Positions 12,712 to 23,145 of a stretch of 64,000 nt of DNA are shown piece by piece (the stretch's first letter is position 1; every line of letters begins with the position of its first letter). Made by a program: the position numbers and the translations under genes. The notes beneath the pieces are model-generated. The model had not been told where the DNA came from, did not search any database, and saw only the letters and a program-made list of their open reading frames with translations. The stretch spans positions 167,431,991-167,495,990 of the forward strand of contig NC_133120.1 in NCBI RefSeq assembly GCF_033568475.1. The letters run 5' to 3'. Source of the DNA: Henckelia pumila (taxonomy: Eukaryota > Streptophyta > Magnoliopsida > Lamiales > Gesneriaceae).

Positions 12712-13067
12712 TTTTCAAAACATAGTCTGGTCTTATCTAATAGTTCGAAATTAATTAACATTTGCTTAGGAAATATTAACACAATATGAAACAGGGTAAA
12801 AATTACTTATTATTTTTAAATTTTATTATATTCATTTATGTTTTATTTTTTATTACTTTTTTAAAAAAAACTGTCCTCTACCTTTTTTAAATTTTAAACA
12901 TGTCATGTGGACCGGCAATTTTACCTCAACGATCGTTCATATACTCAATATTTTGGAACTCGATCTCTTCTTATTATTCTTTACCGTACATAAAATTTGT
13001 GTGCTTACGAATTTCTATCTGCTTTAAGTAATCAATGTTCTTCATTTTATAAATTTTTGTTGCAACC

Positions 13068-14280
13068 ATGTCTCCAATCACCCAAAACATTCTCCAGATC
13101 GACTTTCACACTGTGTACGACCAACAGGATGCTGGTATGACAGAGATGTTCCTATCTCTAGAAGCATTTGGGCTGTAAAAATTTCTGAGTCGTGGCAACC
13201 AGATCTATAAGCAAGCGTTGTCAAAATTTTTTCAGGTCGTGAACGTCATAAATGATACAGTATAAATCTCTGTCGATGGGGTATCAGTCTTCATCACTAA
13301 GTATTCATTCATCGGGATGTTTGCTCTATCCTCACCTAGACTCATTGACTTCTCCCAAATTTCTAAGCATCTTCGAGAATAAATGAAGTCAAGATACTCC
13401 ATAACATAGGTTCTTATCAAGTCATCATGCAAGAAGAAAGACATAAAGATGGAGCATAGATTTTTTGGTGATATTGTAGCAAAGTTTCTTCTGGTCAAAG
13501 CATGCTCATTTGATACCATCACCATGGAAAAGCTGGATGTGACAATTGTTATCACTTTTGGGATCCAGATCAACTTGTCCGAAGTTCTGTTCAAAAATTT
13601 CATTTCTGTGATCATCATCCTTAGTATTCAATCTTAATGGTTCATGGTCCAGATCAGTTGTATTTTGAAGAATTTTGACATTCAGTTGGGTGATGTTTCA
13701 ACTCTTCACGTGCACAAAATTTTGAATGAGAGATATATTAATACAGCTTATCGGGCCAAGAATCTATCACCAACGAATAGCTTAGTTGTCAAGACAAAAT
13801 CAAGTCCAGCTAAGGAACCAGCTCAGAAGAAGCAGACCAGACCTCCCAAGACTCATCACCCAAAGAAGAAAAATAGATCCAAGCTGATCAAGCATGTGAT
13901 CACTCCAGCAATTCAGCTCGCTCGTATTCCATCTATTTCAATCTCCACGATACGATATGAAATTTTGATCACGGGGAACAATGTGGTCAAAATGGATTCT
14001 GGATTGGAACAGTTTAAAACCAAATGAAAGGAATCTGCAACTGTGGCTCCTTCCAGTACCCAAACTTCAATCAACCTGAATCTCCAAGAGGTTGAAAACC
14101 AAACCTAGGAACATATGAAATGTTTTAATAAATGAGCGAAGTACAAGAGAGTTATTTACTTTCAGCATTTCAAGACTCACAAGTTTCTACAAAGTCCTGC
14201 CGCACAAGCAAACCAGTCTGAATAGGCAAATATTGCGTCTAACATTCAATCTGATGTAATCAAGGATTGTTCGAAGATAT
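13068..14280 (+). mobile_element. Copia-associated 3' accessory reading frame, fossil
   Basis: A decayed coding region starts at an ATG at 13068, about 520 bp after the copia pol end on the same strand. Recognisable stretches include FGDIVAKFLLVKACSFD and a lysine-rich tail with PPKTHHPKKK. From memory this matches a recurrent gesneriad protein that automated annotation calls splicing factor 3B subunit 1-like, apparently a retroelement frame and not a splicing factor. The position after pol fits a copia element with an extra 3' gene, as in Sirevirus-like relatives. It is broken several times. The link to the copia fragment is inferred from order and strand. Confidence 0.45.
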
Positions 14281-15692
14281 TCTAACTAAATAAAAAAGGA
14301 TTAAAAGAGCCGTTGAATTTCGTATTTTTCTATCAAATAAGATAAGTGTCACTGCACTATTTTTGAAAAGAAGACAAAGACACGTGTCAAGCTCCTCTTT
14401 AATGTCGGTTATTTTGGGGACAAATTTTTACCGGCTATTTTATGGACATTGGACACTTGACTGTATGTCAAGTGATTAGTAGTGGATCTAAGTATGATAT
14501 ATAACAAGTAAACGGATTTAAAAATTGAAAAATTTTGGACATAAAAAATTATATCACATTTATTTTTTTGATCATATATTGTTTAAGTAGTTTTAAAATT
14601 CAAATCATAACAAATAAAAATAAAAAATAAAACCTAAAAAAATAAAATCTAAAAAAAAAATGTATCACAATAATCTTTTATCACATTTTACTTAAGTAAT
14701 TTATAAATGTAACAAAAAAAATTTGGTTGCATTAAATTTTTTTTAAAACATATAAGTTTTCAACGTCACAAATAAAATATTTAAAATTAAAATATTAAAA
14801 ATTCTTGAAAAACATATAAAAATGATATTTATCATGTTTTATTCAAGTAGTTTATAAATGTAAACCACAAAAAAATATTGGATGATTTTTTTTTTAATTT
14901 AAACATATAAATTCTAGCCTTATTTTTAACATAATCAACATACTTAAAAATAAAGTGTGGTGAATTAAAAAACAAAAAATGGACAAAACAATTAATGAGG
15001 AAAGGAAAAAAAAATTAAGAAAAACAATTAATAAGAGCATTAAAATAAATTCACAATAGAAGTCGCATATTTATAGATATATAAATATAAATATAAATAT
15101 AATAGATATATAATAAATATATTAATCTAGGTAGTCGTCTAGACAGTGAGCACGACACGTTGGCGATCGATTAATATAATGACGCCTAGAAAACTCGTCT
15201 TTCTTCAAGAACACTCAATCATAAATGAAAAATGATCTCGTGAGAAATAAAAACAAAAAAAACATGTGATTTTTTTAGCATGTCGTTACCTTTCTTCTCC
15301 AAAAAAAAAATATATACCGAATTCGACAAATGTCGTTAAACTTTTCGGAGTCCCCTCGAATGCGAAACTTTTCCATCACCTACTTTATTTTGCCATGATA
15401 TGTTTTGGTCAAGAATTTGGTTCCGTCCCGCAGCATTCCTTATTTGTCATATGAATAACATGGCTGCCCGAAATACAAATTGGACACTTCTTGGTTTTTT
15501 TGGTGATGTGACCCCACACGCAACATGAAGAAAGTCATTAAAACGTGGTAACTAACTAGTGACTAAGGACAAAATTGGTGTCACATGGGGCTTTAATAGA
15601 CGTCGTTTTTGTTTTAATATTTTTTTTTTTATCATATTTGTCCACCGACTCTACTTTTCCTTCATCTCCCATTTGTTTATTTCTTGTTTTTC
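14281..15692. other. AT-rich intergenic DNA
   Basis: No gene was recognised. The DNA is strongly AT-rich with poly(A) and poly(T) runs, and with short repeats such as TTTATAAATGTAA near 14700 and 14860. It may include the remaining tail of the copia element. Confidence 0.35.
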
Positions 15693-15743
15693 AACTCTAC
15701 ATTCATCTTCTCAAAAAAAAAAAAAAAAAAAACTCTACATTCA
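15693..15743 (+). mobile_element. Minimal poly(A) retroposition scar with 13-bp duplication
   Basis: The 13-bp sequence AACTCTACATTCA occurs at 15693-15705 and 15731-15743. Only TCTTCTC plus about 18 A residues lies between the copies. That is the layout of a target-primed insertion consisting almost solely of a poly(A) tail. A slippage origin cannot be excluded. Confidence 0.5.
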
Positions 15744-15893
15744 AGTTTAGAACTTGTAGCATCCTACCAAATTGTTATCCGGTTCAACTCTTCAACCATC
15801 TCGAGCTGGAATCTGGTAAATTGACAATTGAATAGACCGGTTCACTCATTGAATGTATCCATATGAAGAAGAAATTACTTGTTTCACTCAAGT

Positions 15894-15912
15894 AATACTT
15901 GAAAACAAAATA
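15894..15912 (+). repeat. Left target-site duplication of the LINE
   Basis: The 19-bp AATACTTGAAAACAAAATA is repeated exactly after the poly(A) end of the LINE at 21402-21420. Confidence 0.9.
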
Positions 15913-16371
15913 CTGGTTTCTATGGAAATCCGGATCATGTCTTGGACATTATTAAAATGATTGTGGGAAGAGATTTCAATGAAATCTGTTTTCATAGAGA
16001 GAAGCATGGAGGTAATCTTCGGCATTTATCTCAAACTAGGGCATTTCGACGGGCTCTTGATCCGGGGCGGATCTAAAATGTCAACCAAGGGGGACGCCTA
16101 CAAGTTAGAAAAAAGATTAAAAGATAAACAAATTACTAACACCAATTATATTTAATTAATTAAAAATCAACTATATGTTTTGAACATAATATTTATAACT
16201 CAAAAAGAATTTCACGTTCATTAAAATTTTCAAAGTTTTCAATATTAACATCAATATAGAGATTTTTAACAATTTCTCTTTCAATACATATCATCAATGC
16301 ATTCAAAAGAAAAACATCATTCAGCTTGCTCTGAAACCCAAATTTATCAATATTAATTGTTGAGAATGATC

Positions 16372-16375
<4 letters not shown>

Positions 16376-16412
<37 letters not shown>

Positions 16413-16526
16413 TTGATATGCTGCCTACCAACCGTGCCAACTTATGTGTCCACCATGTATAAAACACTCAATTATTGCATATGGTGGGCACAGAGATTGA
16501 CACGGTTGGTGGGCAGCATAGCAAAA

Positions 16527-16561
<35 letters not shown>
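16376..16561. mobile_element. Foldback MITE 1 inserted in a TA microsatellite
   Basis: A 119-bp near-palindrome (16410-16528) starts GTTTTGATATGCTGCCTACC and ends with the inverted counterpart GGGCAGCATAGCAAAAC. Its arms pair over most of their length. It is flanked on both sides by long TA repeats (about 16376-16409 and 16529-16561). The setting resembles the rice Micron family, which targets TA microsatellites; that is an analogy, not homology. Confidence 0.8.
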
Positions 16562-16565
<4 letters not shown>

Positions 16566-17507
16566 GTTGTAGAAACTAAAATAGTAACACAAACATGATC
16601 ACTCTAAAAATAAGGTCATATATATCTTTTGTTCCCCCTTTCTCTTTTATTTGTTTTAAATTAAATATGTAATTTTATTTACTACAAAAAATATATATGT
16701 CTATCTTTGAATATATATATAGATACACACATGATTTTATTTTATTCTCTCTCGTCTCTCAATTATAGACTTATTTCTTTTTTCACATTTTTTTTGAAAT
16801 GTCAATTAGTAAATAACTTTCCAAGTTTACTCATGTTTTAATTTAATGGATACTTATAGAGTGTAAAAAAATTATTAAAAAAGTAACTAATATATTTAAT
16901 AACAAGCCTAATTAAATAAGAGCATATTAGTAAAGAAGATAAAAAAAATTATTAATATCGCACAAGTCTATATATTTGAGACCAACAAAAATAAAAAAGT
17001 GACTTATATATATATGAGGCATAATGAGTATAATTTTAGAGGATATATTTTAAGATCTCAGTAGATATATAAATTATTTAGATATTTGAAGATGTATTTT
17101 TTATTAACTTATCGTTCATCTTTTTTATTTGTTATATACGTACTGTCATTTTATTTTATATAAGTTTAGAGAATAAATTTTAAAATTTTCAGTAAATAAA
17201 TAATTTACCACGATTAAAAATAATAATAATAATTTAGATATTTAAATTAAAAATAATAGTAAATAATCAAAAATAATAATAATATAGATATTTGGTGGCA
17301 TTAAGAAGATGAAGAAGGAAAAAAATTAGGAAGTAGAGGGAAAAATATATAGATGGAGAGAGAAGAATCAAGAAACGAACTAAGCCAATCCCACTAGTTA
17401 AAGTACTTCTTACCACCAAACTACAAGTTTTTTGTTTCATTTGTGGGGGCTGTTTATTTATATGTAATATCTTTAAAATTAATATATATATATACATATA
17501 TATTGAG

Positions 17508-17642
17508 AGTTTCTTTCAAGTGCCCATCTACCATGCCCACCAATGATGTGGCACTATTTTATTGGACCTACAATTTATCACATCCAATAAAATAGTGCCA
17601 CATCATTGGTGGGGTGGGCATGGTAGGTGGGCACTTGAAAGA

Positions 17643-17646
<4 letters not shown>
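17508..17646. mobile_element. Foldback MITE 2 next to TA repeats
   Basis: A 139-bp element with arms of about 65 bp. It starts AGTTTCTTTCAAGTGCCCA and ends with the inverted TGGGCACTTGAAAGAAACT. TA-rich sequence lies on both sides (17482-17503 and 17647-17676). The arms differ by a small indel. Its sequence is distinct from MITE 1. Confidence 0.85.
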
Positions 17647-17679
<33 letters not shown>

Positions 17680-17680
<1 letters not shown>

Positions 17681-17813
17681 TTTTGATATGATGAGCACCT
17701 ATCATGTGCACTTATGTGTGCACCTACAGATGTGGCGTTCACCTATTGGATGTAGAGGATGCCACGTCAGCGGTGCACACAAAAGTGCACATCATGGGTG
17801 CTCATAATATCAA
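17680..17813. mobile_element. Foldback MITE 3 next to TA repeats
   Basis: A 134-bp palindromic element starts GTTTTGATATGATGAGCACC and ends with the inverted GGTGCTCATAATATCAAA. It shares the GTTTTGATATG end with MITE 1 but differs inside, and it shares its left TA tract with the right flank of MITE 2. TATATA follows it at 17814-17820. Confidence 0.82.
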
Positions 17814-19809
17814 ATATATATAAGTTGCCAGTGCTACCTACGAATTTTGCTACCGTGAAGAGGTTTGAACCTCATTGGGCTACTGAATCGGACTGTAAGG
17901 ATGTGGTGGTTCGGGCTTGGAACAAAGAGCTTAGCTCGATCTCTCTACCGATGCATATCCTTGGATGCAAGAAGACTTTGTGGAAGTGGGCCGAAGATAG
18001 ATTTCATAATCTGGCCTGAAAAATCAGTAATAAACGTAAAGAGTTGAATGAATTGAGGATGCATGGTATGTGGCATAAATTGGTAAACCGAATTGGAGAG
18101 TTTGAGAGTGAAGTTGAAAAGTTGGAAACAAAGGATGAGCTATATTGGAAACAATAGAATTGGGTCAATTGACTAGCGAATGGGGACAGGAACTCGAAAT
18201 TTTTCCATGCAAGGGCTTTGGCTCCAAGGGTAAGGAACCGTATCAATGGGCTTCTCTCGGCTCACAGGGACTAGTGTACGGAAAATGGTATGTCAAAAAT
18301 AACTAAATATTATTTCTCTAATTTATTTGCTACTTCTAATCCTTTTATAGAGGATACCGGTCAGGTTTTAAGCAGTGTGGCCCGTACTATTGATGAAAGC
18401 ATATGAATATGCTACTATGTGCTCATTTTCAAGCAGATGATGTGAGGAAGGCTCTTTTTGATATGCATCCGGATAAAGCTCAGGCGCGGGATGGGATGTC
18501 TATATTCTTTTTCCAGAATTTTTGGGATGTTATAGGTGAGGAGGTCACAGTGGCTGTTTTAAAACTTCTGAATGAGGGCACGAATCTTTCTGATTGGAAG
18601 GTGACTACAGTTACACTTGTTCTGAAAATTCAATCCCCTATGACTATGAAGGACTACCTATTTGTCTATGTAACGTTTGTTACAAAAATTTTGCATGTGA
18701 ACTGAAAAACAGGCTACGTCCTATTCTCAAACAGAGAGTGAACGAGTTTGAAAGTGCCTTCACTTCAAACCGATTGATTTCAGACAATATAATCCTAGGT
18801 TTCGAAGCTTTGCATTGGATCCGAAGTATAAAGAAGGGCCAGAAAGGATACACGACATTGAAGCTCGACATGAGCACATTATATGATAAAGTGGAATGGA
18901 ATTTCCTTGAAGGGATCATGCTTAGGCTCGGATTCTCGCTGGAATGGGTGGAGAAGATTATGCGGTGTGTTTGCACAGTTAGATATTCCTTTTCTTTGAA
19001 TGACTCCTGATTGGGAACATATCATCGAGTAGAGGGTTAAGGCAGGGAGATTCTCTGTCCCCTTATCTTTTTGTACTATGTGCTTATGGACTGTCTTCTA
19101 TGCTGCTCTCCCTTGAGGCTCGTCGCTTATTAATAGGGGTTCGAATTGCATCCACGGTCCCGACAAGTACTCACCTTTTCTTTGCAGATGATAGTCTTAT
19201 GTTTTTCAGGGCAACGATGATGGACTGCATGGCTATCCGAGATTGTCTATCTCTGTATAAAAGTGCATCTGGGCAGCTAATCAACTTTGATAAATCATCA
19301 CTTTCATTCAGTCCATTCAGTCCAAACACAAATGAGTAGTTGGCCGACAATATCAAGAGAATTTGGCTATATCTATGGTTCAAGGACAAGAGGTCTACCT
19401 CGGCCTCTTGGTATTTTCTATTCGAAGTAAGAAACTACAGTTTGGATATTTGGTGGAGAGGGTAGCGAAAAGGATACAAAACTGGGGTCACAAATTAATC
19501 TTTCTTGGCTGGGTAAAGAGACCTTGATCAATTCTTCAGCATGTTCCTACTTATGCAATGTCCTGATTTCATATTTCACAATCAATGTGTGAGGAGATTG
19601 AGCGTGACTGCTCAAATTTATGGTGGGGACTTGATGAAGGAATAAATCGAATGCATTGGAAGTCTTGTAAGACCCTATGCAAACCAAAATGCATGGGTAG
19701 ATTGGTTTTTTGTCACTTTGAGACTTTTAACAAGGCACTATTGGCAAAACAAATCTGATGCATTATTGCTGAACCAGAATCCCTGGTTTCTCACGTACTA
19801 AAAGCAAGA

Positions 19810-20320
19810 TACCCGACAAATCGAGTACCCCAATTATCGGTTAGTTTTGGGTGGTGACTAGCGGGTACCCGAAACAAAACTTTTGTCGTTTCTTTCCTTG
19901 CAAAACTTGAGCTTGGTCAAAACCCCATAATTCTTCCATATTCAAAAACACATAACAAAACCCTTTTACTTTAAAATTATAGCTTCATGATTTGGCCACA
20001 ACATTAAAATTACAGACTAATGATTTTACCACAAGCACAGATTAACAATACCCAAGGCGAGAGAGTATATGAGAATTGAGACTTGTGTGGCCTGCCGTCT
20101 GCTTCACAATCACAACTTCAAGGCTTCCATTGTAATGGAGAGAGAGAGAGAGAGAGAATGCAATGGCTAGAGGTTGAGCCGCCGAGTGGAACCCTAAATG
20201 TGTGCTGTAAAGTAACGAGTGAAGAGGAAGAAAGAACAGAAATTTTGGGCAGGTCATTTCATTTCCCACATTAATTAGTCGGGTACCATGCTTAAAAAAA
20301 ATTAATTCATTAGTCGGGTA
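19810..20320. mobile_element. Nested 511-bp element in the LINE with short inverted ends
   Basis: LINE coding homology breaks off at 19809 and resumes after 20320. The insert starts TACCCGACAAAT and ends ATTAGTCGGGTA, giving about 12-bp inverted ends with one mismatch. It contains a GA microsatellite near 20139-20157. No clear target duplication was seen and no transposase is present, so the family is unassigned; it may be a non-autonomous DNA transposon. Confidence 0.5.
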
Positions 20321-21401
20321 AATACACTATACGTGATGGCTATAAGGCAGCGCTTAGCTTTTATGATCCTCCTTCAAATAGCTCAGAGAACCATTCAAAA
20401 AGTTGGTGGCAATTCCTATGGACACTTTCGATTCCTCCAAAAGTCGGGATTTCCGGTGGAGAGTGTTACATGGTATCATCCCCACGGAACAGAATCTTCT
20501 ATCTCATCATATGCCGGTTGTTGGAAGATGGACACTTTTCCTCGAGTAGTGCTCTACAACTCATGCTCTATTTTTCTTCTCCATGGACAAACCATGTTGG
20601 AAAGGGACAAGGTTCTGGAATCTCTTAAAGCATATCCGACATATGGCATTCATTAATTTATTTTGATAGATGAAGAAAAATCTAAACAAACAGGATTTCG
20701 AAGTGTTTGCGATGTGGTCTTGGGAAACTTGGAGTGAGAGGCTTAGCTTTGTACATAAAACAAAGGGACATTCAGTTGGTTTGACTGCTAATTGGAATGA
20801 AACAAAGTTGAAGGACTTTCAAAATGCCCAGATGACACTCCTACATGGTGCCAAAGGTGAGCCGGGCAATTCGTCGGACAAGTGGCTTGCTCCGTCGGTG
20901 AATTATCTAAGATTGGACGTACATGCGGCATATAATGAGAAAACAAATAGATATGTCATTGTAGGTGTGATCAGGGACCACGAAGGTCACCCCATCTTGG
21001 CATTTGGCTGAAAACTGGAGAAGCCCCACTCCGTTACAGCTGCTGAACTTTGTGCTATTGAAGGTGCGTTAAAGATCTCAAGAACGAGGTATTCAAGTGC
21101 ACCAACTTACTTCGAATTCTCTCCTAGCAGTGCAAGCAGTCACTCGTCTGAAAGAGGATCTCAGTTATGTAGGCTCTATTGAGACAAACATTTGGCACTT
21201 ATTGGAGTCACAAAGCCACACCGCTATTATGCATGTTCGAAGATCGGCTACTGTGACCCCTCACTCGATTGATGATTTTGTTATTCTTATTTATCCAAAT
21301 TTGTTTGAGAACCGAGAAAATTTCTTTTATGCATGGTTGACTTATCTTGTAATGAAAGAACTCCCTATTATTCAATAAATTACAAGAGTTTCGCCAAAAA
21401 A

Positions 21402-21420
21402 AATACTTGAAAACAAAATA
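21402..21420 (+). repeat. Right target-site duplication of the LINE
   Basis: Exact partner of 15894-15912, directly following the A-rich tail. The first bases overlap the poly(A) run, so the inner edge is ambiguous by a base or two. Confidence 0.9.
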
Positions 21421-21570
21421 AATTTATGTATGAATATAGAATTGTCAATTCAAGTTTGGCCCCCATCTAAAAAAAACGAGTTGGGCCATGATTTTGACGA
21501 TTGTTTGGAGGTGGCCAGGTGGGTCCAAACGAGCTGATCTGTTTGGATTGCGGGTCAAGGTGATTCATTT

Positions 21571-21836
21571 TATGAGATCGTCTCACAAAATATCTACTCG
21601 ATCATGTCATTTTTAATAGTTTTTATGTGATTAATGAGTTCTGAAAGATCTATATTATCTGAACTGATCGATGAGTTTTAAAATATTTATATTAGTTATG
21701 TATGACATGTAATATTTACATATTTATATCTAACATAAAAACTACTATGAAACTCCGACCTATCCCATAAAAAATATGAACAAAAGTATTGTTTTGCACT
21801 GTAAGTATGGATTGCGTCGATCCATCTCATAAAAAA
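21571..21836. repeat. GAGAC/GTCTC-type dispersed repeat, second copy
   Basis: The segment runs from TATGAGATCGTCTCACAAAA to GATCCATCTCATAAAA. It is a diverged member of the same general class as 12254-12387. Family assignment rests on edge motifs only. Confidence 0.35.
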
Positions 21837-22900
21837 ATATACTCTATTTATAATGATTTATGTATGATTTTTTTTTAATGCTCTTTTTTTTTTAATATAT
21901 CAGTCTGCCTAAAAAAACTTGAAGTTTTCCCAACTCCAAATTCGCGAGTCGACCTGCATACCCCATTTGACACCGCTATGTAAATCCTAGTATTTTCTTA
22001 TTAGCGATGTGTGCATCTGTTTTTTTTTTTTTTTGAATGCATAATTTTTTTTATCGTTAATCAATTTTTATGTTGTTTTCAATACTGACATGATAAATTA
22101 AATATTAAAAGTGTGATTGAGATAGATTGAGATAAAATATTTTTAGTAATTTAAAAAAATTAAAAGCAGATATATATGATATGATGTGATAATTATATAT
22201 TAAATTACAAACAAATTATTTAATTAAATATTAAAAATTTATATTAAGATATATTTAGATAAACTAATATGTAGTAATTAAAAATATTATAAGCAGATAT
22301 GATAATTATAAGTAAAATATAAATAAGCAAGTTACTCTATTATTTTTAACATTATTTTTTTTAGATTATATTTTTTAACATTATTAATATTATATAAATG
22401 AGGATATAATTATAATATTCGTTTAAATTTCATCAAATTAAATGAAAATTAGTTTTTTTTTTTTGACAAGATAAATATAGCTCACGTAAAATATTATTTG
22501 AAAATTAGTTAATATTGAGTACAAATAAAGGGATAAATATAGCTGACGTACTTCAAATGCAAAATAAGAGATTTTATTGGATGGAATGATATTCTAATTG
22601 GATTTTTTAAAAAGGATTGACTCCAAGGAAACTCATCCCACTTTGACTCATTGACTCATGGGGGTTACCTAATTGGATTTTTTTGTTTTTATATTTCTCC
22701 GAGTTCCCACTCACTAAAAAATAATCTTTTTACTAGTCATAAATTATAAATCTCTTCCAAAAGAAAAAAAAAATTATAAATAAAACAATAATATTATAAT
22801 TTCAGAAAAATAAAATATAAAACTTTTGATTTTATTATTTAATTTAAAGATGTAAAAGTCCAATAATCATTAATCACACATCTTGTGAAAAAATAAAATA
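21837..22900. other. AT-rich intergenic DNA upstream of the GGCT-like gene
   Basis: No coding features. Runs of T and A, and repeated fragments such as GGATAAATATAGCT(C/G)ACGTA near 22470 and 22535. No promoter element can be assigned before about 22.9 kb. Confidence 0.35.
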
Positions 22901-23037
22901 AAATGGGATATGGTGAGATGTGGCAGTGAAAACAGGCGGAACCGCAAATGCTGCCTCGTCTTCTTCGTTACCCTTCCAATTCAATTCATTGTTCCCCAAA
23001 TTCAAAACGTGATTCTTATTTGTATTTGTATTCCCCT

Positions 23038-23054
23038 CACGTGCCCCTCACGTG
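23038..23054 (+). promoter_or_regulatory. Two tandem G-boxes (CACGTG) upstream of the GGCT-like gene
   Basis: CACGTG occurs at 23038-23043 and 23049-23054 within repeated CCCCTCACGTG units, about 90-110 bp before the start codon. G-boxes bind bZIP and bHLH factors in light and ABA responses. They may lie in the promoter or in the 5' UTR, because the transcription start is unknown. Confidence 0.5.
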
Positions 23055-23145
23055 CTCTCCGCCTTTATTATCCCCACTCCCCCTTCGCTTTCGCCCCCCA
23101 CCACTCCACCAGCTAGCCTCCCCCTCCACTCGCCGTAGCTCAGCC

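Larger units (their letters stand above)
16066..17822. mobile_element. Composite insertion block within the LINE
   Basis: LINE coding sequence stops near 16065 and resumes near 17823. The block opens with GGGGCGGATCTAAAATG and continues AAGGGGGACGCC, a phrase that looks like the end of a DNA transposon (recalled, uncertain). It is otherwise very AT-rich. It includes three separate foldback MITEs on TA repeats, which are listed individually. A matching opposite terminus for the first phrase was not found. Confidence 0.5.
15913..21401 (+). mobile_element. 5'-truncated L1-type LINE, interrupted by nested insertions
   Basis: A perfect 19-bp repeat AATACTTGAAAACAAAATA flanks the element (15894-15912 and 21402-21420), and it ends in TTTCGCC followed by poly(A). 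It starts inside the endonuclease domain: GFYGNP, then GRDFNEICF, about 15913-16065. It resumes at about 17823 with the region before reverse transcriptase. Reverse transcriptase covers about 18.4-19.8 kb with FFADDSLMF near 19173. Next come a zinc-binding zf-RVT-like segment near 20.35-20.6 kb and an RNase H domain near 20.9-21.3 kb. This is the order of plant L1 ORF2. Many stops and frame changes show it is dead. Insertions at 16.07-17.82 kb and 19810-20320 split it, and some LINE sequence is missing at each join. Confidence 0.88.
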
